NCBI RefSeq assembly: GCF_001619585.1
Contig: NZ_LQNT01000013.1
Coordinates: 62,001 to 126,000 of the forward strand
Origin: Bhargavaea cecembensis
Lineage (GTDB): Bacteria > Bacillota > Bacilli > Bacillales_A > Planococcaceae
DNA length: 64,000 bases
Reading direction: 5' to 3'
Positions 32,121 through 41,328 of this stretch are shown here, piece by piece. The notes beneath the pieces were generated by a model. It was not told the DNA's origin, made no database searches, and saw only the letters and a list, made by a program, of their open reading frames with translations. The translations under genes were made by a program, and so were the position numbers. The stretch's first letter is position 1, and every line of letters starts with the position of its first letter.

Positions 32121-32855
32121 ATGTACGGGCTGTTTTCCGAGATCAGTGCAGTCATTGGGGGGCCATTCAACACGCTCTCTTACCTATACTCCGACAATCC
32201 GTTTTTGTTTGCGCTATTTTTGGGGCTGATCGGTGCCGTTGCTCCGTGTCAGCTGACCGGGAACATCAGTGCCCTGACCTTTTACGGCAGCAGGACACTC
32301 CAGAACCGGACAGACTGGCTGGATGTCGGTTCGTTCATCGCCGGGAAAGTGGCTGCCTTTACCGGTCTCGGTCTGTTTGCATGGTTGTTAGGCCAGACAT
32401 TCCAAGACCAGGTCATCGATTATTTTCCGGCAATCCGCAAGGTGGTCGGCCCGCTCATCGTTCTGGGCGGTTTGGTCATGCTCGGAGCCTTAAAGCTCAA
32501 ATGGGTCAACCGGCTGACGGTTAGAATCCCCCAGCCGCTGAGAAAAGGAAAGGCCGGGTCATTTTTGATGGGAGTCACGTTTTCCATCGCATTCTGCCCG
32601 ACGATGTTTGTTCTGTTCTTCCTGTCCCTCATCCCGACGGTCCTGGACACTTCCTACGGCCTCGTTTTGCCGGCGGTTTTCGGGGTGGCCACATCCCTTC
32701 CGCTCCTGATCATATTGGGCATCATGGAATATCTTCATCTGGACCGGCGCTCTCTCAAGACCGGCAGAAAGGTCGGCGCCATCATCCAGAGGTCGGCCGG
32801 CATTTTTCTTATAGTGATCGGGTTGCTGGATACGGTGACTTACTGGACGTATTAA
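32121..32855 (+). CDS. CcdA/DsbD-like (UreH/TauE-type) membrane protein
   Basis: This 244-residue protein has about six to seven hydrophobic helices. It carries a Pro-Cys in the first core helix (GLIGAVAPCQLTGNISALTFYGSR) and FCPTM in the fourth, the paired-Cys pattern of CcdA/DsbD transmembrane electron carriers and of the related sulfite exporter/UreH group. It may pass electrons to extracytoplasmic thiols, or handle metal. It faces the YdhK lipoprotein gene across a shared terminator. An AGGAGAAGAGG site precedes the ATG. Confidence 0.75.
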   Translation: MYGLFSEISAVIGGPFNTLSYLYSDNPFLFALFLGLIGAVAPCQLTGNISALTFYGSRTLQNRTDWLDVGSFIAGKVAAFTGLGLFAWLLGQTFQDQVIDYFPAIRKVVGPLIVLGGLVMLGALKLKWVNRLTVRIPQPLRKGKAGSFLMGVTFSIAFCPTMFVLFFLSLIPTVLDTSYGLVLPAVFGVATSLPLLIILGIMEYLHLDRRSLKTGRKVGAIIQRSAGIFLIVIGLLDTVTYWTY

Positions 32856-32861
32856 ATGATA

Positions 32862-32907
32862 AAAAGACTGCAGGCAAGACGGGTTTCCATCGCCTGCAGT
32901 CTTTTTC
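32862..32907. terminator. Bidirectional terminator
   Basis: AAAAAGACTGCAGGC and GCCTGCAGTCTTTTT are perfect 15-base complements between convergent genes. Confidence 0.9.
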
Positions 32908-32921
32908 ATTGATCTTTTCAA

Positions 32922-33542
32922 TTACTCCTCGGACAGCTCTTCTTCCGTCACCCATTTATGATTTTTGACTTCTTCACTGCTGTCACTCGGTACGAAGTCG
33001 ACCATGTAGACGGTCGTCTGTTCGGCTGAATCGACCGTCGCCGTTGCTCCGTTCATACCCGGCATATGGTCTGCGGCAAGCGTCACTTCAGTTCCCGGTT
33101 CAAGCGGTGCTTCTCCGGGGTTCTCAAGCTCTTCATGGACCACCCATTTATGGTCTTCCACGGGCTCGCCACCATCAGTCGGGGTATAGGTGATCGAATA
33201 GGCCGTCGTTTCGAATGCTCCGCTGATGGTTGCTTCAACTCCATTCATGCCAGGCATATGATCGGCATGCATCACGGCTGTGCTGCCAACCGGGAATGTA
33301 GGGTTTTCGGCTTCCTTCAGGCCTTCCGGCACTTCGCCGGAACTGCTGTGCATGGCGTGCGAGTCGTGACCGCTGCTATTTTCGCTGCTACTTTCCTGAT
33401 CCGACTGTTCGGCAGTTTCGCTGCTTTCCTCAGTCTGCTGGGCGGCATCTTCCTGGGGTTCCGTGTCGTCAGACTGGCAGCCGGCAAGCAGGAGAACAAG
33501 GGTCCCAGCAGCTGCGGTAGTTTTCCATTTCAATAAGTTCAT
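32922..33542 (-). CDS. ydhK: YdhK-like lipoprotein with two DUF1541 repeats
   Basis: The 206-residue protein has a lipoprotein signal peptide ending LLLAGC (Cys22). After that comes an acidic, Ser/Glu-rich linker with DSHAMHSS, and then two tandem DUF1541 repeats (about 82-140 and 145-203). Each repeat begins HADHMPGMNG or AADHMPGMNG and ends HKWV. The HxxM/DHMPGM pattern suggests metal binding, and the B. subtilis homologue YdhK is copper/metal-stress linked. It is divergent from the kinase-regulator genes, which may control it. Confidence 0.88.
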   Translation of the reverse strand: MNLLKWKTTAAAGTLVLLLAGCQSDDTEPQEDAAQQTEESSETAEQSDQESSSENSSGHDSHAMHSSSGEVPEGLKEAENPTFPVGSTAVMHADHMPGMNGVEATISGAFETTAYSITYTPTDGGEPVEDHKWVVHEELENPGEAPLEPGTEVTLAADHMPGMNGATATVDSAEQTTVYMVDFVPSDSSEEVKNHKWVTEEELSEE

Positions 33543-33714
33543 GTGATCTTCCTCCTTGAATGAAAATCGTTCCAGCTATAGGTTACCCGCTTAAGGTGCA
33601 GGTTCTGTGCAGAAAACGTGAACAAATGGACAAATCATGTTGGGTTTCTGCACCGAATCTCCTTCTTCCTCAGATAGAATGGAGAAAGAAACCTGCCGAG
33701 GGGAGACTCGAGTC

Positions 33715-35121
33715 ATGTTCAGTAAGCTTTCCATCCGATTGGGACTGCTCCTGTTCAGCATCCTGCTTGTGATCGAAATTCTGTTGTATGCAGTGCTGTA
33801 TGTCTCCCTTGCGGACGAGCGGGCCGATGAAGTGATCGGTCAGCTGTTGGCCCGGGGGAATACTCACCGGGACGTGCTTGAAGACCATTTTGATGATGTC
33901 ACACTTAACCATGTGGTCATGATGGAATCCGCCTCTGACTTTACGGTCGTGGTTACAGACGGAAGAGGCGGAGTCCTTGATCGTTCGGGAGGCGTAGACC
34001 CGGCTTTGCTGAAGGACATCCTCCATTCTGATGAAGAAACGGTTCCCAATGCCGGAAGAGTGCTTGAATCGGGATGGCGGGATCACGAATTCATCGTCAC
34101 GGACAGTCCCCTTACCCTTGAGGGCCGGCACAGCGGTCATGTGTATATGCTGGCACCGTCCTCGATGATCCGGGAGACCGTCGGGGATATGAGACGCCGT
34201 TTCCTGTCAATTGGCGCCTTTTCGGTGATTTTGACGATTCTGGTCATTCCGTTCCTGACCCGCTTTATTACACGGCCGCTGATCCGCATGAAGCGGGTGA
34301 CAGAACAGTTGGCATCCGGAAACCATCCCTCCGGTCTCGATACATCAAGATCGGATGAATTGGGGGATCTCGCACGCTCGATCGGCAAGCTGTCGAACGA
34401 CCTGGAGCGGATGAGGGAGGAGCGGAATGAGTTTCTGGCCAGTGTCGCCCATGAGCTCAGGACACCGATCACTTATATCAAGGGTTATGCAGATCTGGCA
34501 TCAAAGACCGGAACCGATTGCCAGTCACGAAAAGAATATAACGTCATTATCAGGGATCAGGCCGGGCATCTGAACCGGCTGGTCGGCCAGTTACTGGACC
34601 TGGCCCGGTCGGACAGGCAGGGGTTTGCAGTCAGCTTATCTTCTGTCAGTCTGTCTTCACTTGCTGAATCGGTTTTGTCGCTTGTCGGTCCGGCGTTTCA
34701 TGACAAAGGCGTCCAACTGTCATGCCGGATTCCGGATGACCTGATTACCGAATTGGATGCCGGCCGATTTCAGCAAGTGCTTCTGAACCTCTTGGATAAC
34801 GCGCTGAAACATACGCCTTCCGGGAAAGAGGTCACCCTTGAAGCAGTCCGGGCAAAAAAAGGACTGCGGATCACAGTCATGGACGAAGGAGAAGGAATTC
34901 CGGAAGGCGACCAATCGGCTGTGTTTGAGCGGTTCTACCGGGTGGATAAGTCGAGGTCCAGGAAAAGCGGGGGAACCGGCCTCGGTCTTGCGATTGTGAA
35001 GGAGATTGTCGAGGCTCATGGCGGCACCATTTCGGCGGAAAGCCGGACCGGCGGGGGGACCGTTATGAAGATTACATTGGAAAGGAGAAGAGAAGATGGT
35101 GCAAATCCTGCTCGTGGATGA
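33715..35121 (+). CDS. Two-component sensor histidine kinase
   Basis: This 468-residue kinase has a first membrane helix at about 10-30 and an extracellular sensor of about 130 residues. A second helix follows at about 160-182, then a HAMP linker with RFITRPLIRMKRVTEQLASG. The H-box is ASVAHELRTPITYIKGY, with N-, G1- and G2-boxes LLNLLDNALKHTPSG, DEGEGIP and GTGLGLAIVKEIVEAHGG. The start at 33715 follows GAGGGGAG. It precedes and overlaps its regulator gene, the reverse of the usual order. The ydhK lipoprotein gene is divergent, so an envelope metal or stress signal is plausible. Confidence 0.92.
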   Translation: MFSKLSIRLGLLLFSILLVIEILLYAVLYVSLADERADEVIGQLLARGNTHRDVLEDHFDDVTLNHVVMMESASDFTVVVTDGRGGVLDRSGGVDPALLKDILHSDEETVPNAGRVLESGWRDHEFIVTDSPLTLEGRHSGHVYMLAPSSMIRETVGDMRRRFLSIGAFSVILTILVIPFLTRFITRPLIRMKRVTEQLASGNHPSGLDTSRSDELGDLARSIGKLSNDLERMREERNEFLASVAHELRTPITYIKGYADLASKTGTDCQSRKEYNVIIRDQAGHLNRLVGQLLDLARSDRQGFAVSLSSVSLSSLAESVLSLVGPAFHDKGVQLSCRIPDDLITELDAGRFQQVLLNLLDNALKHTPSGKEVTLEAVRAKKGLRITVMDEGEGIPEGDQSAVFERFYRVDKSRSRKSGGTGLGLAIVKEIVEAHGGTISAESRTGGGTVMKITLERRREDGANPARG

Positions 35122-35782
35122 CGAACCGATGATGCTGGACCTACTCGAACTATATTTAGAGCCGCATGGATTCCGGTGCCTGAAGGCGACGTCGGGAGAA
35201 GAGGCGCTGAATCTTCTGGATCTGCATCAGCCGAATCTGATCGTACTGGATATCATGATGCCAGGCATGGACGGATGGACGGTCTGCCGGGAAATCCGTC
35301 ATCGTTCGGCAGTCCCCATTCTGATGCTGACGGCCCGGGGTGAGACAGAGGACGTGGTGAAAGGGCTGGCAATAGGTGCGGATGACTATCTGACAAAACC
35401 CTTTGAAGAAGAGGAGCTGGTCGCCCGTCTGCGTGCGCTGCTCAGACGTTCGGGGACGGCCGGAATTCTTGAAACGGCCGGCCTGATCTATGCACGTGAT
35501 TCTTTTACGCTTACATATGGGAATGAACCGATCCGTCTGACACCGAAGGAGTTTGCGTTATTGGGAAAGCTGATGGGTGAGCCGGACCGGGTGTTCAGCC
35601 GGGAAAGTCTGCTGGGGCATGTTTGGGGATGGAATACGGAGACAGAGAACCGGACGGTTGATTCACATGTAAGGAATCTCCGTGAGAAGATCCGCAGCTC
35701 GGGCTTCCCGATAGATGATCATCTCCTTACTGTAAGAGGCGTGGGGTACAAGTGGGATCCGAGAGGGAACGGATGCATGTAG
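35096..35782 (+). CDS. OmpR-family response regulator
   Basis: This 228-residue regulator has a receiver domain with the acidic pair DDE at about 7-9, phospho-acceptor Asp51 in LIVLDIMMPGMDGW, and Lys in DYLTKPFEEEEL. It ends in a C-terminal winged-helix domain with TVRGVGYKW. It overlaps the kinase gene by 26 bases, so the two are translationally coupled. Likely targets, from position only, are ydhK (divergent) and the ZIP transporter gene 92 bases downstream. Confidence 0.92.
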   Translation: MVQILLVDDEPMMLDLLELYLEPHGFRCLKATSGEEALNLLDLHQPNLIVLDIMMPGMDGWTVCREIRHRSAVPILMLTARGETEDVVKGLAIGADDYLTKPFEEEELVARLRALLRRSGTAGILETAGLIYARDSFTLTYGNEPIRLTPKEFALLGKLMGEPDRVFSRESLLGHVWGWNTETENRTVDSHVRNLREKIRSSGFPIDDHLLTVRGVGYKWDPRGNGCM

Positions 35783-35873
35783 GAAGCCAGTAGACAAGAG
35801 AGAGAACCGGCCGCTGGAACTTCTCCTGCTAAGAAAAGGCATGGATCATCGGGAATGTGCATAAAAAGTAAAA

Positions 35874-36605
35874 ATGACTGTGAAGGATGGGCGATTGTCT
35901 TCTATTTGGCTAACAGGATTGGTTGCCACCTCTTTGGGGATAGGGATTGGCGGATTACTCTCTTTCCTGATCCATGGCAATAAGAGGAGTATCGGGACCA
36001 TTTATTCGGTATGTACGGGAATTATACTGGGTTTGGCCAGCTTTGAAATCATTCCGGAAGCTCTTGAAAAAGGAAGCTGGATTACCATGAGCGCCGGCTT
36101 TTTAGGAGGAATGGTTTTATTCCTGCTATCTCATTTGGTTTTGGGTTTCTCCTTCCAATCTCATAAAGTGCAGCATATCAAATCGGGCTTCTTATTGACC
36201 ATCGCCATTTCGATTCATAATTTCCCGATGGGGATGACGATCGGCTCCATCGAACAAACTGATCTCACCTCCGCCTTGCTGGCTGCTGTTGTCATGCACA
36301 ACATCCCCGAGGGGATGATTCTATTTGCACCATTAATTCTGACCGGTTTCAGGATGACTGTCCTGATTGGTTTTTCCGCTCTAGTTGCTGTCCCGTTTGG
36401 AATGGGTGCTTACATCGGTGAACGGATCGGGATCGAGAGTGACTATCTTTGGTCATTTTTGGTTGCTTTGTCGGTAGGGATGATCTATATGGTCGCCATC
36501 AGAGAAATTCTGCCCGAAGCAATCAGGCACTCTTCCCATGCATACAGTCTCTTTGTTGCCGTGATTTCTTTCCTCTTGATCGGGGCTTATCTTCTCTGTA
36601 TATGA
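35874..36605 (+). CDS. ZIP family metal transporter
   Basis: The 243-residue membrane protein has eight predicted helices. The two metal-binding motifs of the ZIP family are clear: SIHNFPMGMTIG in helix 4 and VMHNIPEGMILF in helix 5, as in ZupT/GufA-like transporters that import zinc or other divalent metals. The ribosome site is weak. It lies between a two-component system and cadC-cadA, so an uptake gene sits beside an efflux gene. Confidence 0.9.
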   Translation: MTVKDGRLSSIWLTGLVATSLGIGIGGLLSFLIHGNKRSIGTIYSVCTGIILGLASFEIIPEALEKGSWITMSAGFLGGMVLFLLSHLVLGFSFQSHKVQHIKSGFLLTIAISIHNFPMGMTIGSIEQTDLTSALLAAVVMHNIPEGMILFAPLILTGFRMTVLIGFSALVAVPFGMGAYIGERIGIESDYLWSFLVALSVGMIYMVAIREILPEAIRHSSHAYSLFVAVISFLLIGAYLLCI

Positions 36606-36645
36606 AGGGAGCGGCCTGTTAGCGCTGAACTGCGCTGCTGTTGGC

Positions 36646-36674
36646 AAAGACATGTCTTCGGGCATGTCTTTTTT
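36646..36674 (+). terminator. Terminator after the ZIP gene
   Basis: AAGACATG and CATGTCTT flank a short loop and are followed by TTTT. Confidence 0.8.
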
Positions 36675-36703
36675 GTTATTTAGACGTTTGTTTGATTATT
36701 CAG

Positions 36704-36758
36704 TTGACGATCAACAAAAGGGTGCATACAATAATGATATTCAAACAACTATTAGAAT
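36704..36758 (+). promoter_or_regulatory. cadC promoter and CadC operator
   Basis: TTGACG (36704-36709), a 17-bp spacer and TACAAT (36727-36732) form the promoter. ATTCAAACAACTATTAGAAT (36739-36758) is an imperfect inverted repeat over the start site, matching the known ATTCAAAT-type CadC operator style. CadC should repress its own operon here until metal binds. Confidence 0.75.
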
Positions 36759-36772
36759 GAGTAGGTGGGGCA

Positions 36773-37159
36773 ATGTCCGACGGAAAAGTAGTCAATCTCT
36801 CCAAGGATTCTTGCGAAACGTTTTGCTACGATGAAGAAAAAGTCAGCCGCATTCAGGCGAAAATAGACCAGGTCAGCGGTGTCGAGATGATTTTCAAGGC
36901 GTTGTCGGATGCTACCCGGCTGAAGATTGCCTATGCCCTGACACTGGAGAAAGAGTTGTGTGTATGCGACGTCGCCAACATCATCGGGGCGACGACCGCG
37001 ACGGCTTCGCATCACTTGAGGTTGCTCCGGAACATGGGGCTCGCCAGATACCGGAAGGAAGGCAAACTGGTGTTTTATTCGCTGGAGGACGATCACGTCC
37101 GGCAGCTTGTGTCGATTGCGATGATTCACGAAAAAGAAGGGATCCGTCATGGAAGATAA
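36773..37159 (+). CDS. cadC: CadC-type ArsR metal-sensing repressor
   Basis: This 128-residue winged-helix repressor carries Cys14 and Cys18 (DSCETFC) near the N-terminus and Cys63 and Cys65 in ELCVCDVA. These are the four thiolates that bind cadmium, lead or zinc in S. aureus CadC. The recognition helix follows as [15 protein letters not shown]. Metal binding releases it from DNA. The start has a GTGGGG site. It overlaps cadA by 11 bases, and an operator-like repeat lies on its promoter. Confidence 0.93.
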   Translation: MSDGKVVNLSKDSCETFCYDEEKVSRIQAKIDQVSGVEMIFKALSDATRLKIAYALTLEKELCVCDVANIIGATTATASHHLRLLRNMGLARYRKEGKLVFYSLEDDHVRQLVSIAMIHEKEGIRHGR

Positions 37160-39254
37160 CCAGAACGTCTATCGGCTTCAGGGGCTGTCCTGCACGAACT
37201 GTGCCGCCAAGTTCGAGAAAAATATCCGCGCCATCGAAACGGTGGAAGACGTCCAGCTGAACTTCGGGGCGATGAAGATTACGGTCAGGGGCGACGCCTC
37301 CATCGAACAGCTGGAGAAGGCGGGCGCGTTTGACGGGATCAAGGTGTATCCGGAACGGGAGCGGCTGGAGAAACCGGAGCCTTTCTGGAAAAAGCGCGAG
37401 AACATCACCGCAATGATCTCTCTGGTGTTTATCATCGCGGGGTATGTCTCCTACTTCCAGGCGGGAGAAAAGAGTCCGGTTACCATCGGGCTGTTCGCAC
37501 TCGCGATCCTCATCGGCGGCTTTGACCTGTTCAAGGTGGGGCTTCAGAACCTGGCGAAGCTCGAGTTCGACATGAAGACGCTGATGACCGTGGCGGTCAT
37601 CGGAGCGGCGATCATCGGCGAGTGGGCCGAGGGAGCGGTCGTGGTATTCCTCTTTGCGGTCAGTGAAGCGCTTGAAGCGTACTCCATCGATAAGGCCCGC
37701 CAGTCGATCAAGGCGCTGATGGACATTGCGCCGAACCGCGCCACGGTCAGACGCGGAACGGAAGTCATGGAAATCGATGTGGAAGACGTCCGGATCGGCG
37801 ATGTCATGCTCATCAAACCCGGCCAGAAGCTTGCCATGGACGGCGAAGTTATTCAAGGGCAGTCTTCCATCAACCAGGCCGCCATCACCGGGGAATCAAT
37901 CCCGATCCATAAAGCCATCGGAGACGAAGTGTTCGCCGGCACCCTGAACGAAGAAGGGGCGCTGGAAGTCCGGGTCACCAAGCGGGCGGAGGACACGACA
38001 ATCGCCAAGATCATCCATCTGGTGGAAGAGGCACAGGCGGAACGCGCCCCTTCCCAGCAGTTTGTCGACAAGTTCGCGAAGTACTACACGCCTGCGATCA
38101 TGGTGGTCGCATTGCTCGTGGCCGTCATTCCGCCGCTGCTGTTCGGCGGCGCATGGTCCGAGTGGGTGTACAGCGGACTGGCGGTCCTCGTCGTAGGCTG
38201 CCCTTGTGCACTCGTGATTTCCACGCCTGTCGCCATCGTGACCGCGATCGGGAACGCAGCACGCAAAGGCGTCCTGATCAAAGGCGGCATCCATCTCGAA
38301 GAGACCGGAAAGCTGAAAGTGGTCGCTTTCGACAAGACCGGCACGCTCACAGAAGGCAAACCGGCCGTGACGGATGTCATCAGTTTGTCGGACATGGACA
38401 ACGATGAGATTCTGGCCACATCCAGGGCGATTGAATCCTACTCCCAGCACCCACTCGCTTCGGCGATTGTCCGCAAAGCGGAGGAAACCGGTGTGAATGG
38501 TTTCCCTGCGACGGATTTCCAGTCCATTACGGGCAAAGGGGCAAAAGCTTCGATCGGAAATGAAACCTATTTCATCGGAAGTCCGATCCTGTTTGAGGAG
38601 ATTCTTCCGATACCGGGGCCTGTCACCCGGCAGGTCAACGAGCTTCAGAGGCAGGGCAAAACCGTCATGCTTCTCGGAACCGGACAGGAGATCAAAGGTC
38701 TGGTCGCGGTGGCGGACCAGGTAAGGAAAAGCAGCGCGCCGATCATCCAAAAGCTTCATAAGTTGGGGATTGAGAAGACGGTCATGCTGACAGGGGACAA
38801 TGAGGCTACCGGCCAGGCGATCGGCCGTCAGCTGGGATTGAGTGAAACGAGGGCGGAGCTGCTGCCTGAAGATAAGCTGGATTCTATCAGAACCCTGCGC
38901 AGTCAAAGCGGTAATGTCGCCATGGTCGGTGACGGCGTCAATGACGCTCCGGCACTGGCTGCCGCCACGGTCGGGATTGCCATGGGAGGAGCGGGAACGG
39001 ACGCCGCGCTGGAAACGGCGGATGTCGCCCTCATGGCCGACGATCTTGAAAAACTGCCGTACACGATCGCCTTGAGCCGAAAAACACTGGCGATCATCAA
39101 GCAGAACATCTCGTTTGCCATTCTGGTCAAGATCGCGGCATTGCTTCTAGTGGTCCCGGGATGGCTCACGCTCTGGCTCGCCATCTTCGCCGACATGGGC
39201 GCAACCCTGATTGTCGTCGCCAACTCACTGCGGCTTTTGAAAACAAAAGAGTAA
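37149..39254 (+). CDS. cadA: Cadmium/zinc-exporting P-type ATPase
   Basis: CadA pumps Cd(II), Zn(II) or Pb(II) out of the cell. The 701-residue protein has one N-terminal metal-binding domain with [10 protein letters not shown] (Cys15, Cys18), eight membrane helices, and the CPC motif at 351-353. It also has the phosphorylated Asp395 in DKTGT, the HP motif in [10 protein letters not shown], and the [10 protein letters not shown] hinge. CPC together with the CadC partner points to divalent soft metals rather than copper. It is translationally coupled to cadC. Confidence 0.96.
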   Translation: MEDNQNVYRLQGLSCTNCAAKFEKNIRAIETVEDVQLNFGAMKITVRGDASIEQLEKAGAFDGIKVYPERERLEKPEPFWKKRENITAMISLVFIIAGYVSYFQAGEKSPVTIGLFALAILIGGFDLFKVGLQNLAKLEFDMKTLMTVAVIGAAIIGEWAEGAVVVFLFAVSEALEAYSIDKARQSIKALMDIAPNRATVRRGTEVMEIDVEDVRIGDVMLIKPGQKLAMDGEVIQGQSSINQAAITGESIPIHKAIGDEVFAGTLNEEGALEVRVTKRAEDTTIAKIIHLVEEAQAERAPSQQFVDKFAKYYTPAIMVVALLVAVIPPLLFGGAWSEWVYSGLAVLVVGCPCALVISTPVAIVTAIGNAARKGVLIKGGIHLEETGKLKVVAFDKTGTLTEGKPAVTDVISLSDMDNDEILATSRAIESYSQHPLASAIVRKAEETGVNGFPATDFQSITGKGAKASIGNETYFIGSPILFEEILPIPGPVTRQVNELQRQGKTVMLLGTGQEIKGLVAVADQVRKSSAPIIQKLHKLGIEKTVMLTGDNEATGQAIGRQLGLSETRAELLPEDKLDSIRTLRSQSGNVAMVGDGVNDAPALAAATVGIAMGGAGTDAALETADVALMADDLEKLPYTIALSRKTLAIIKQNISFAILVKIAALLLVVPGWLTLWLAIFADMGATLIVVANSLRLLKTKE

Positions 39255-39262
39255 AAAATAGA

Positions 39263-39299
39263 GCAGGCCCGGAAAACACGGATGTTTTCCAGGCCTGCT
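39263..39299. terminator. Terminator after cadA
   Basis: GCAGGCC-C-GGAAAAC pairs with GTTTTCC-A-GGCCTGC (one mismatch). It lies between cadA and the convergent small gene. Confidence 0.88.
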
Positions 39300-39306
39300 T
39301 TACGTA

Positions 39307-39567
39307 TTATTGAGCACCCAGCGCTTCCTCGGTGCAAGCGGAATGTGGAGGATAGCCCAGTTCTTCAGCTTCTCCCAAGGTCGACTCCTCAATGAAATTG
39401 GTCGGGTCTGATTCCTCGAAACAGGAAGGCGCAATATACGTTTTATGAGTGTGATCCAGGATCACCCTTGCATTTGATGGATCGTCTTTTAGCAGGTTGA
39501 AAGCAACAACAGCAACAATGATCAGCAAGATGAGCGAGACAACCAGCACTTTCACGTTTTGCTGCAT
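39307..39567 (-). CDS. Small membrane-anchored protein, unknown
   Basis: The 86-residue protein has one N-terminal membrane helix (about 6-25) and an outside or inside domain with two cysteines: TYIAPSCFEES and GYPPHSACTEEAL. An AGGAGGAG site precedes the ATG. The pattern of a helix plus a short Cys-pair domain is common in Bacillales proteins of unknown role. It follows cadA on the opposite strand. Confidence 0.65.
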   Translation of the reverse strand: MQQNVKVLVVSLILLIIVAVVAFNLLKDDPSNARVILDHTHKTYIAPSCFEESDPTNFIEESTLGEAEELGYPPHSACTEEALGAQ

Positions 39568-39781
39568 GCTCCTCCTCCTTCCATGGGTGTGCGTTCTAAA
39601 AGCTCAGCATACCATTGCCTCCGTGATTAAGGCTGTTTGTAATCATCATGTTCGAAAACTGTAAAAAACAGCCCATTTTATGGGGTCCTCGGCTGCAGAG
39701 TTGATTGGAAAGTGAACAGGCTGGGAAGGACGAAGGTTAAATATGGTAAACTGATTTAAAAAGAGGGCGAGAGGAGAAAAA

Positions 39782-40312
39782 ATGTTTCCTACATTAGATA
39801 CAGAAAGACTGCGGTTGAGAGAAATCACCCAGGCTGATGCAGGCGGTCTATTCGCCTGTTTTTCGGATGATCGGGTCACCCGATTTTATGGGCAGGAAAC
39901 CGTGCACACCATCGAACAGGCAGAAGCTTTTGTTGATTTCTTTGCAAACAGCTACAAGGACAAACGGGGGATCCGCTGGGGAATTGAAGTAAAAGAGCAC
40001 CCGGGCATCATAGGAACCATTGGATTTAATGCCTGGTCTCCCAAACACAAACGGGCAGAAATCGGATACGAAATTCTCCCTGAACACTGGAGGAAGGGTT
40101 ACACCTTTGAAGCGGTAACCAAAGTCATCCAATATGGGTTTGACGAATTGGGCCTGACCCGCATCGGGGCTGTTGTGTTTCTGGATAATGAAGCATCAAA
40201 TCAATTACTGAGCAAAGCCGGATTTCAAAGAGAGGGCATTTTGAGAGAATATATGTACCAAAATGGAAAGGCATATGACACATACGTCTATTCCATTCTG
40301 AAAAATACTTGA
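39782..40312 (+). CDS. GNAT acetyltransferase, RimJ/RimL type
   Basis: A 176-residue protein begins MFPTLDTERLRLREITQADAGGLF, with HKRAEIGYEILPEHWRKGYTFEAVTKV as the acetyl-CoA region and NEASNQLLSKAGFQREGILREYMY near the end. All are typical of ribosomal-protein N-acetyltransferases (RimJ/RimL/YdaF). The pyrophosphate loop reads WRKGYTFEA, with Thr-Phe where Gly is usual. A GAGAGGAG site precedes the ATG. It is a single-gene unit. Confidence 0.88.
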   Translation: MFPTLDTERLRLREITQADAGGLFACFSDDRVTRFYGQETVHTIEQAEAFVDFFANSYKDKRGIRWGIEVKEHPGIIGTIGFNAWSPKHKRAEIGYEILPEHWRKGYTFEAVTKVIQYGFDELGLTRIGAVVFLDNEASNQLLSKAGFQREGILREYMYQNGKAYDTYVYSILKNT

Positions 40313-40350
40313 ATGCTGGCCCTGCAGAAGCAGCCGCAGAACCTTAAGTT

Positions 40351-40956
40351 TCAGGTTCCGCGGCTGTTTATGTCGGCTTTCTTTTTTTCGCCTAACAATT
40401 TTTCCTTGTTCGGCTTCGAGTCATCCAATAAAAACGGGGCCCAATCGAGTTCAAGGCGATCGGTCATTTCTTGCCAGTACTGCAGCCGCTGTTCATAGAA
40501 AAGAATCTTTTCTCTTACCGGTTCTTCAAAGCGGCCGCTTCCATGTTTCCTTACGATAGCCGTCAGCTCATAGGTCGGCAATCCCATAGCATGGGTTTCC
40601 ACATGTACTGTCGCCCCCGCGTGGCCGATGGCATGGCATAAAGCACCGTATTCGGGGTCATCAATTTCTTTTGCTACGGCATGAGCCGCTAAGATCGCCT
40701 GTCTGGCTTCAGGCATTTTGATTTTGCCTCTTGCCCATTCCTCGCAGCGGATCAGGCATGTTCCCGGTCTTGTCTCATCGGGATACTTATCTTCGAATTG
40801 GGTCAGAGTAACTTCTGCACAATCCAATGCCCACATCACGAGCGTCCGATGATGCTGGATTTGAATAAGCGCGATTAAATCCTGCAGGCAAAGGCTGTCA
40901 CGGGAAAAGAACAGCTGATTCTTTTTCTTGATTTTGAGTTCCACATCAGAAAACAT
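40351..40956 (-). CDS. Imm-5-like putative immunity protein
   Basis: The 201-residue protein matches from memory a family named putative immunity protein (Imm-5-like). Diagnostic parts are WALDCAEVTLTQFEDKYPDETRPGTCLIRCEEWARGKIKMPEAR and AKEIDDPEYGALCHAIGHAGATVHVETHAMGLPTYEL. It is cytoplasmic, with no signal. No toxin gene is next to it, so this would be an orphan immunity gene or have another role. It overlaps a terminator-like stem (40331-40366) with its last codons. Confidence 0.65.
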   Translation of the reverse strand: MFSDVELKIKKKNQLFFSRDSLCLQDLIALIQIQHHRTLVMWALDCAEVTLTQFEDKYPDETRPGTCLIRCEEWARGKIKMPEARQAILAAHAVAKEIDDPEYGALCHAIGHAGATVHVETHAMGLPTYELTAIVRKHGSGRFEEPVREKILFYEQRLQYWQEMTDRLELDWAPFLLDDSKPNKEKLLGEKKKADINSRGT

Positions 40957-40977
40957 TTTGGTCCCCCTCCGTACTGA

Positions 40978-41328
40978 TCAGATAGGTCCTTCAGGCTCCT
41001 CCGTTGCTTTCTTTCCGTTCGAATTCAAGAGGATGACACCGCCGATAATCAGGAGCACCCCGGCGATTTTAAGCGGGCCGAACAGTTCGCCCCAGACAAG
41101 TGCTCCAATCAGGGCGGTCAGCGCGGTCCCGATTCCCGACCAGATGGCGTAGGCGAGGCTGAGCGGCACGGTCCTCAGACAGAGCGACAGACAGTAGAAC
41201 GACAGCCCGTAACCGGCTGCGACACCGAGGGACGGAAGAAGGACGGTAAAGCCTTCCGACAGCTTCAGCATCGCGGTGCCGAACACTTCGGTGATGATGG
41301 AAATGGTGAGATACAGAAAACCTTTCAT
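40978..41328 (-). CDS. SMR-family efflux subunit (second of pair)
   Basis: A 116-residue protein with four membrane helices. Glu14 in ISIITEVFGTAMLKLSEGF is the proton/drug-binding residue of the small multidrug resistance family, followed by GYGLSFYCLSLCLRTVPLSLAYAIWSGIGTALTALIG. It overlaps the preceding SMR gene by four bases, so the two probably form a heterodimer like YkkCD or YvdSR. It is slightly longer than most SMR proteins because of a polar tail. Confidence 0.92.
   Translation of the reverse strand: MKGFLYLTISIITEVFGTAMLKLSEGFTVLLPSLGVAAGYGLSFYCLSLCLRTVPLSLAYAIWSGIGTALTALIGALVWGELFGPLKIAGVLLIIGGVILLNSNGKKATEEPEGPI

Noticed and set aside
33595-33654. GGTGCAG ... CTGCACC inverted repeat between ydhK and the kinase gene as a response-regulator site
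   Set aside because: The seven-base arms are 46 bases apart and could be chance; no direct-repeat pattern typical of OmpR-type sites was found.
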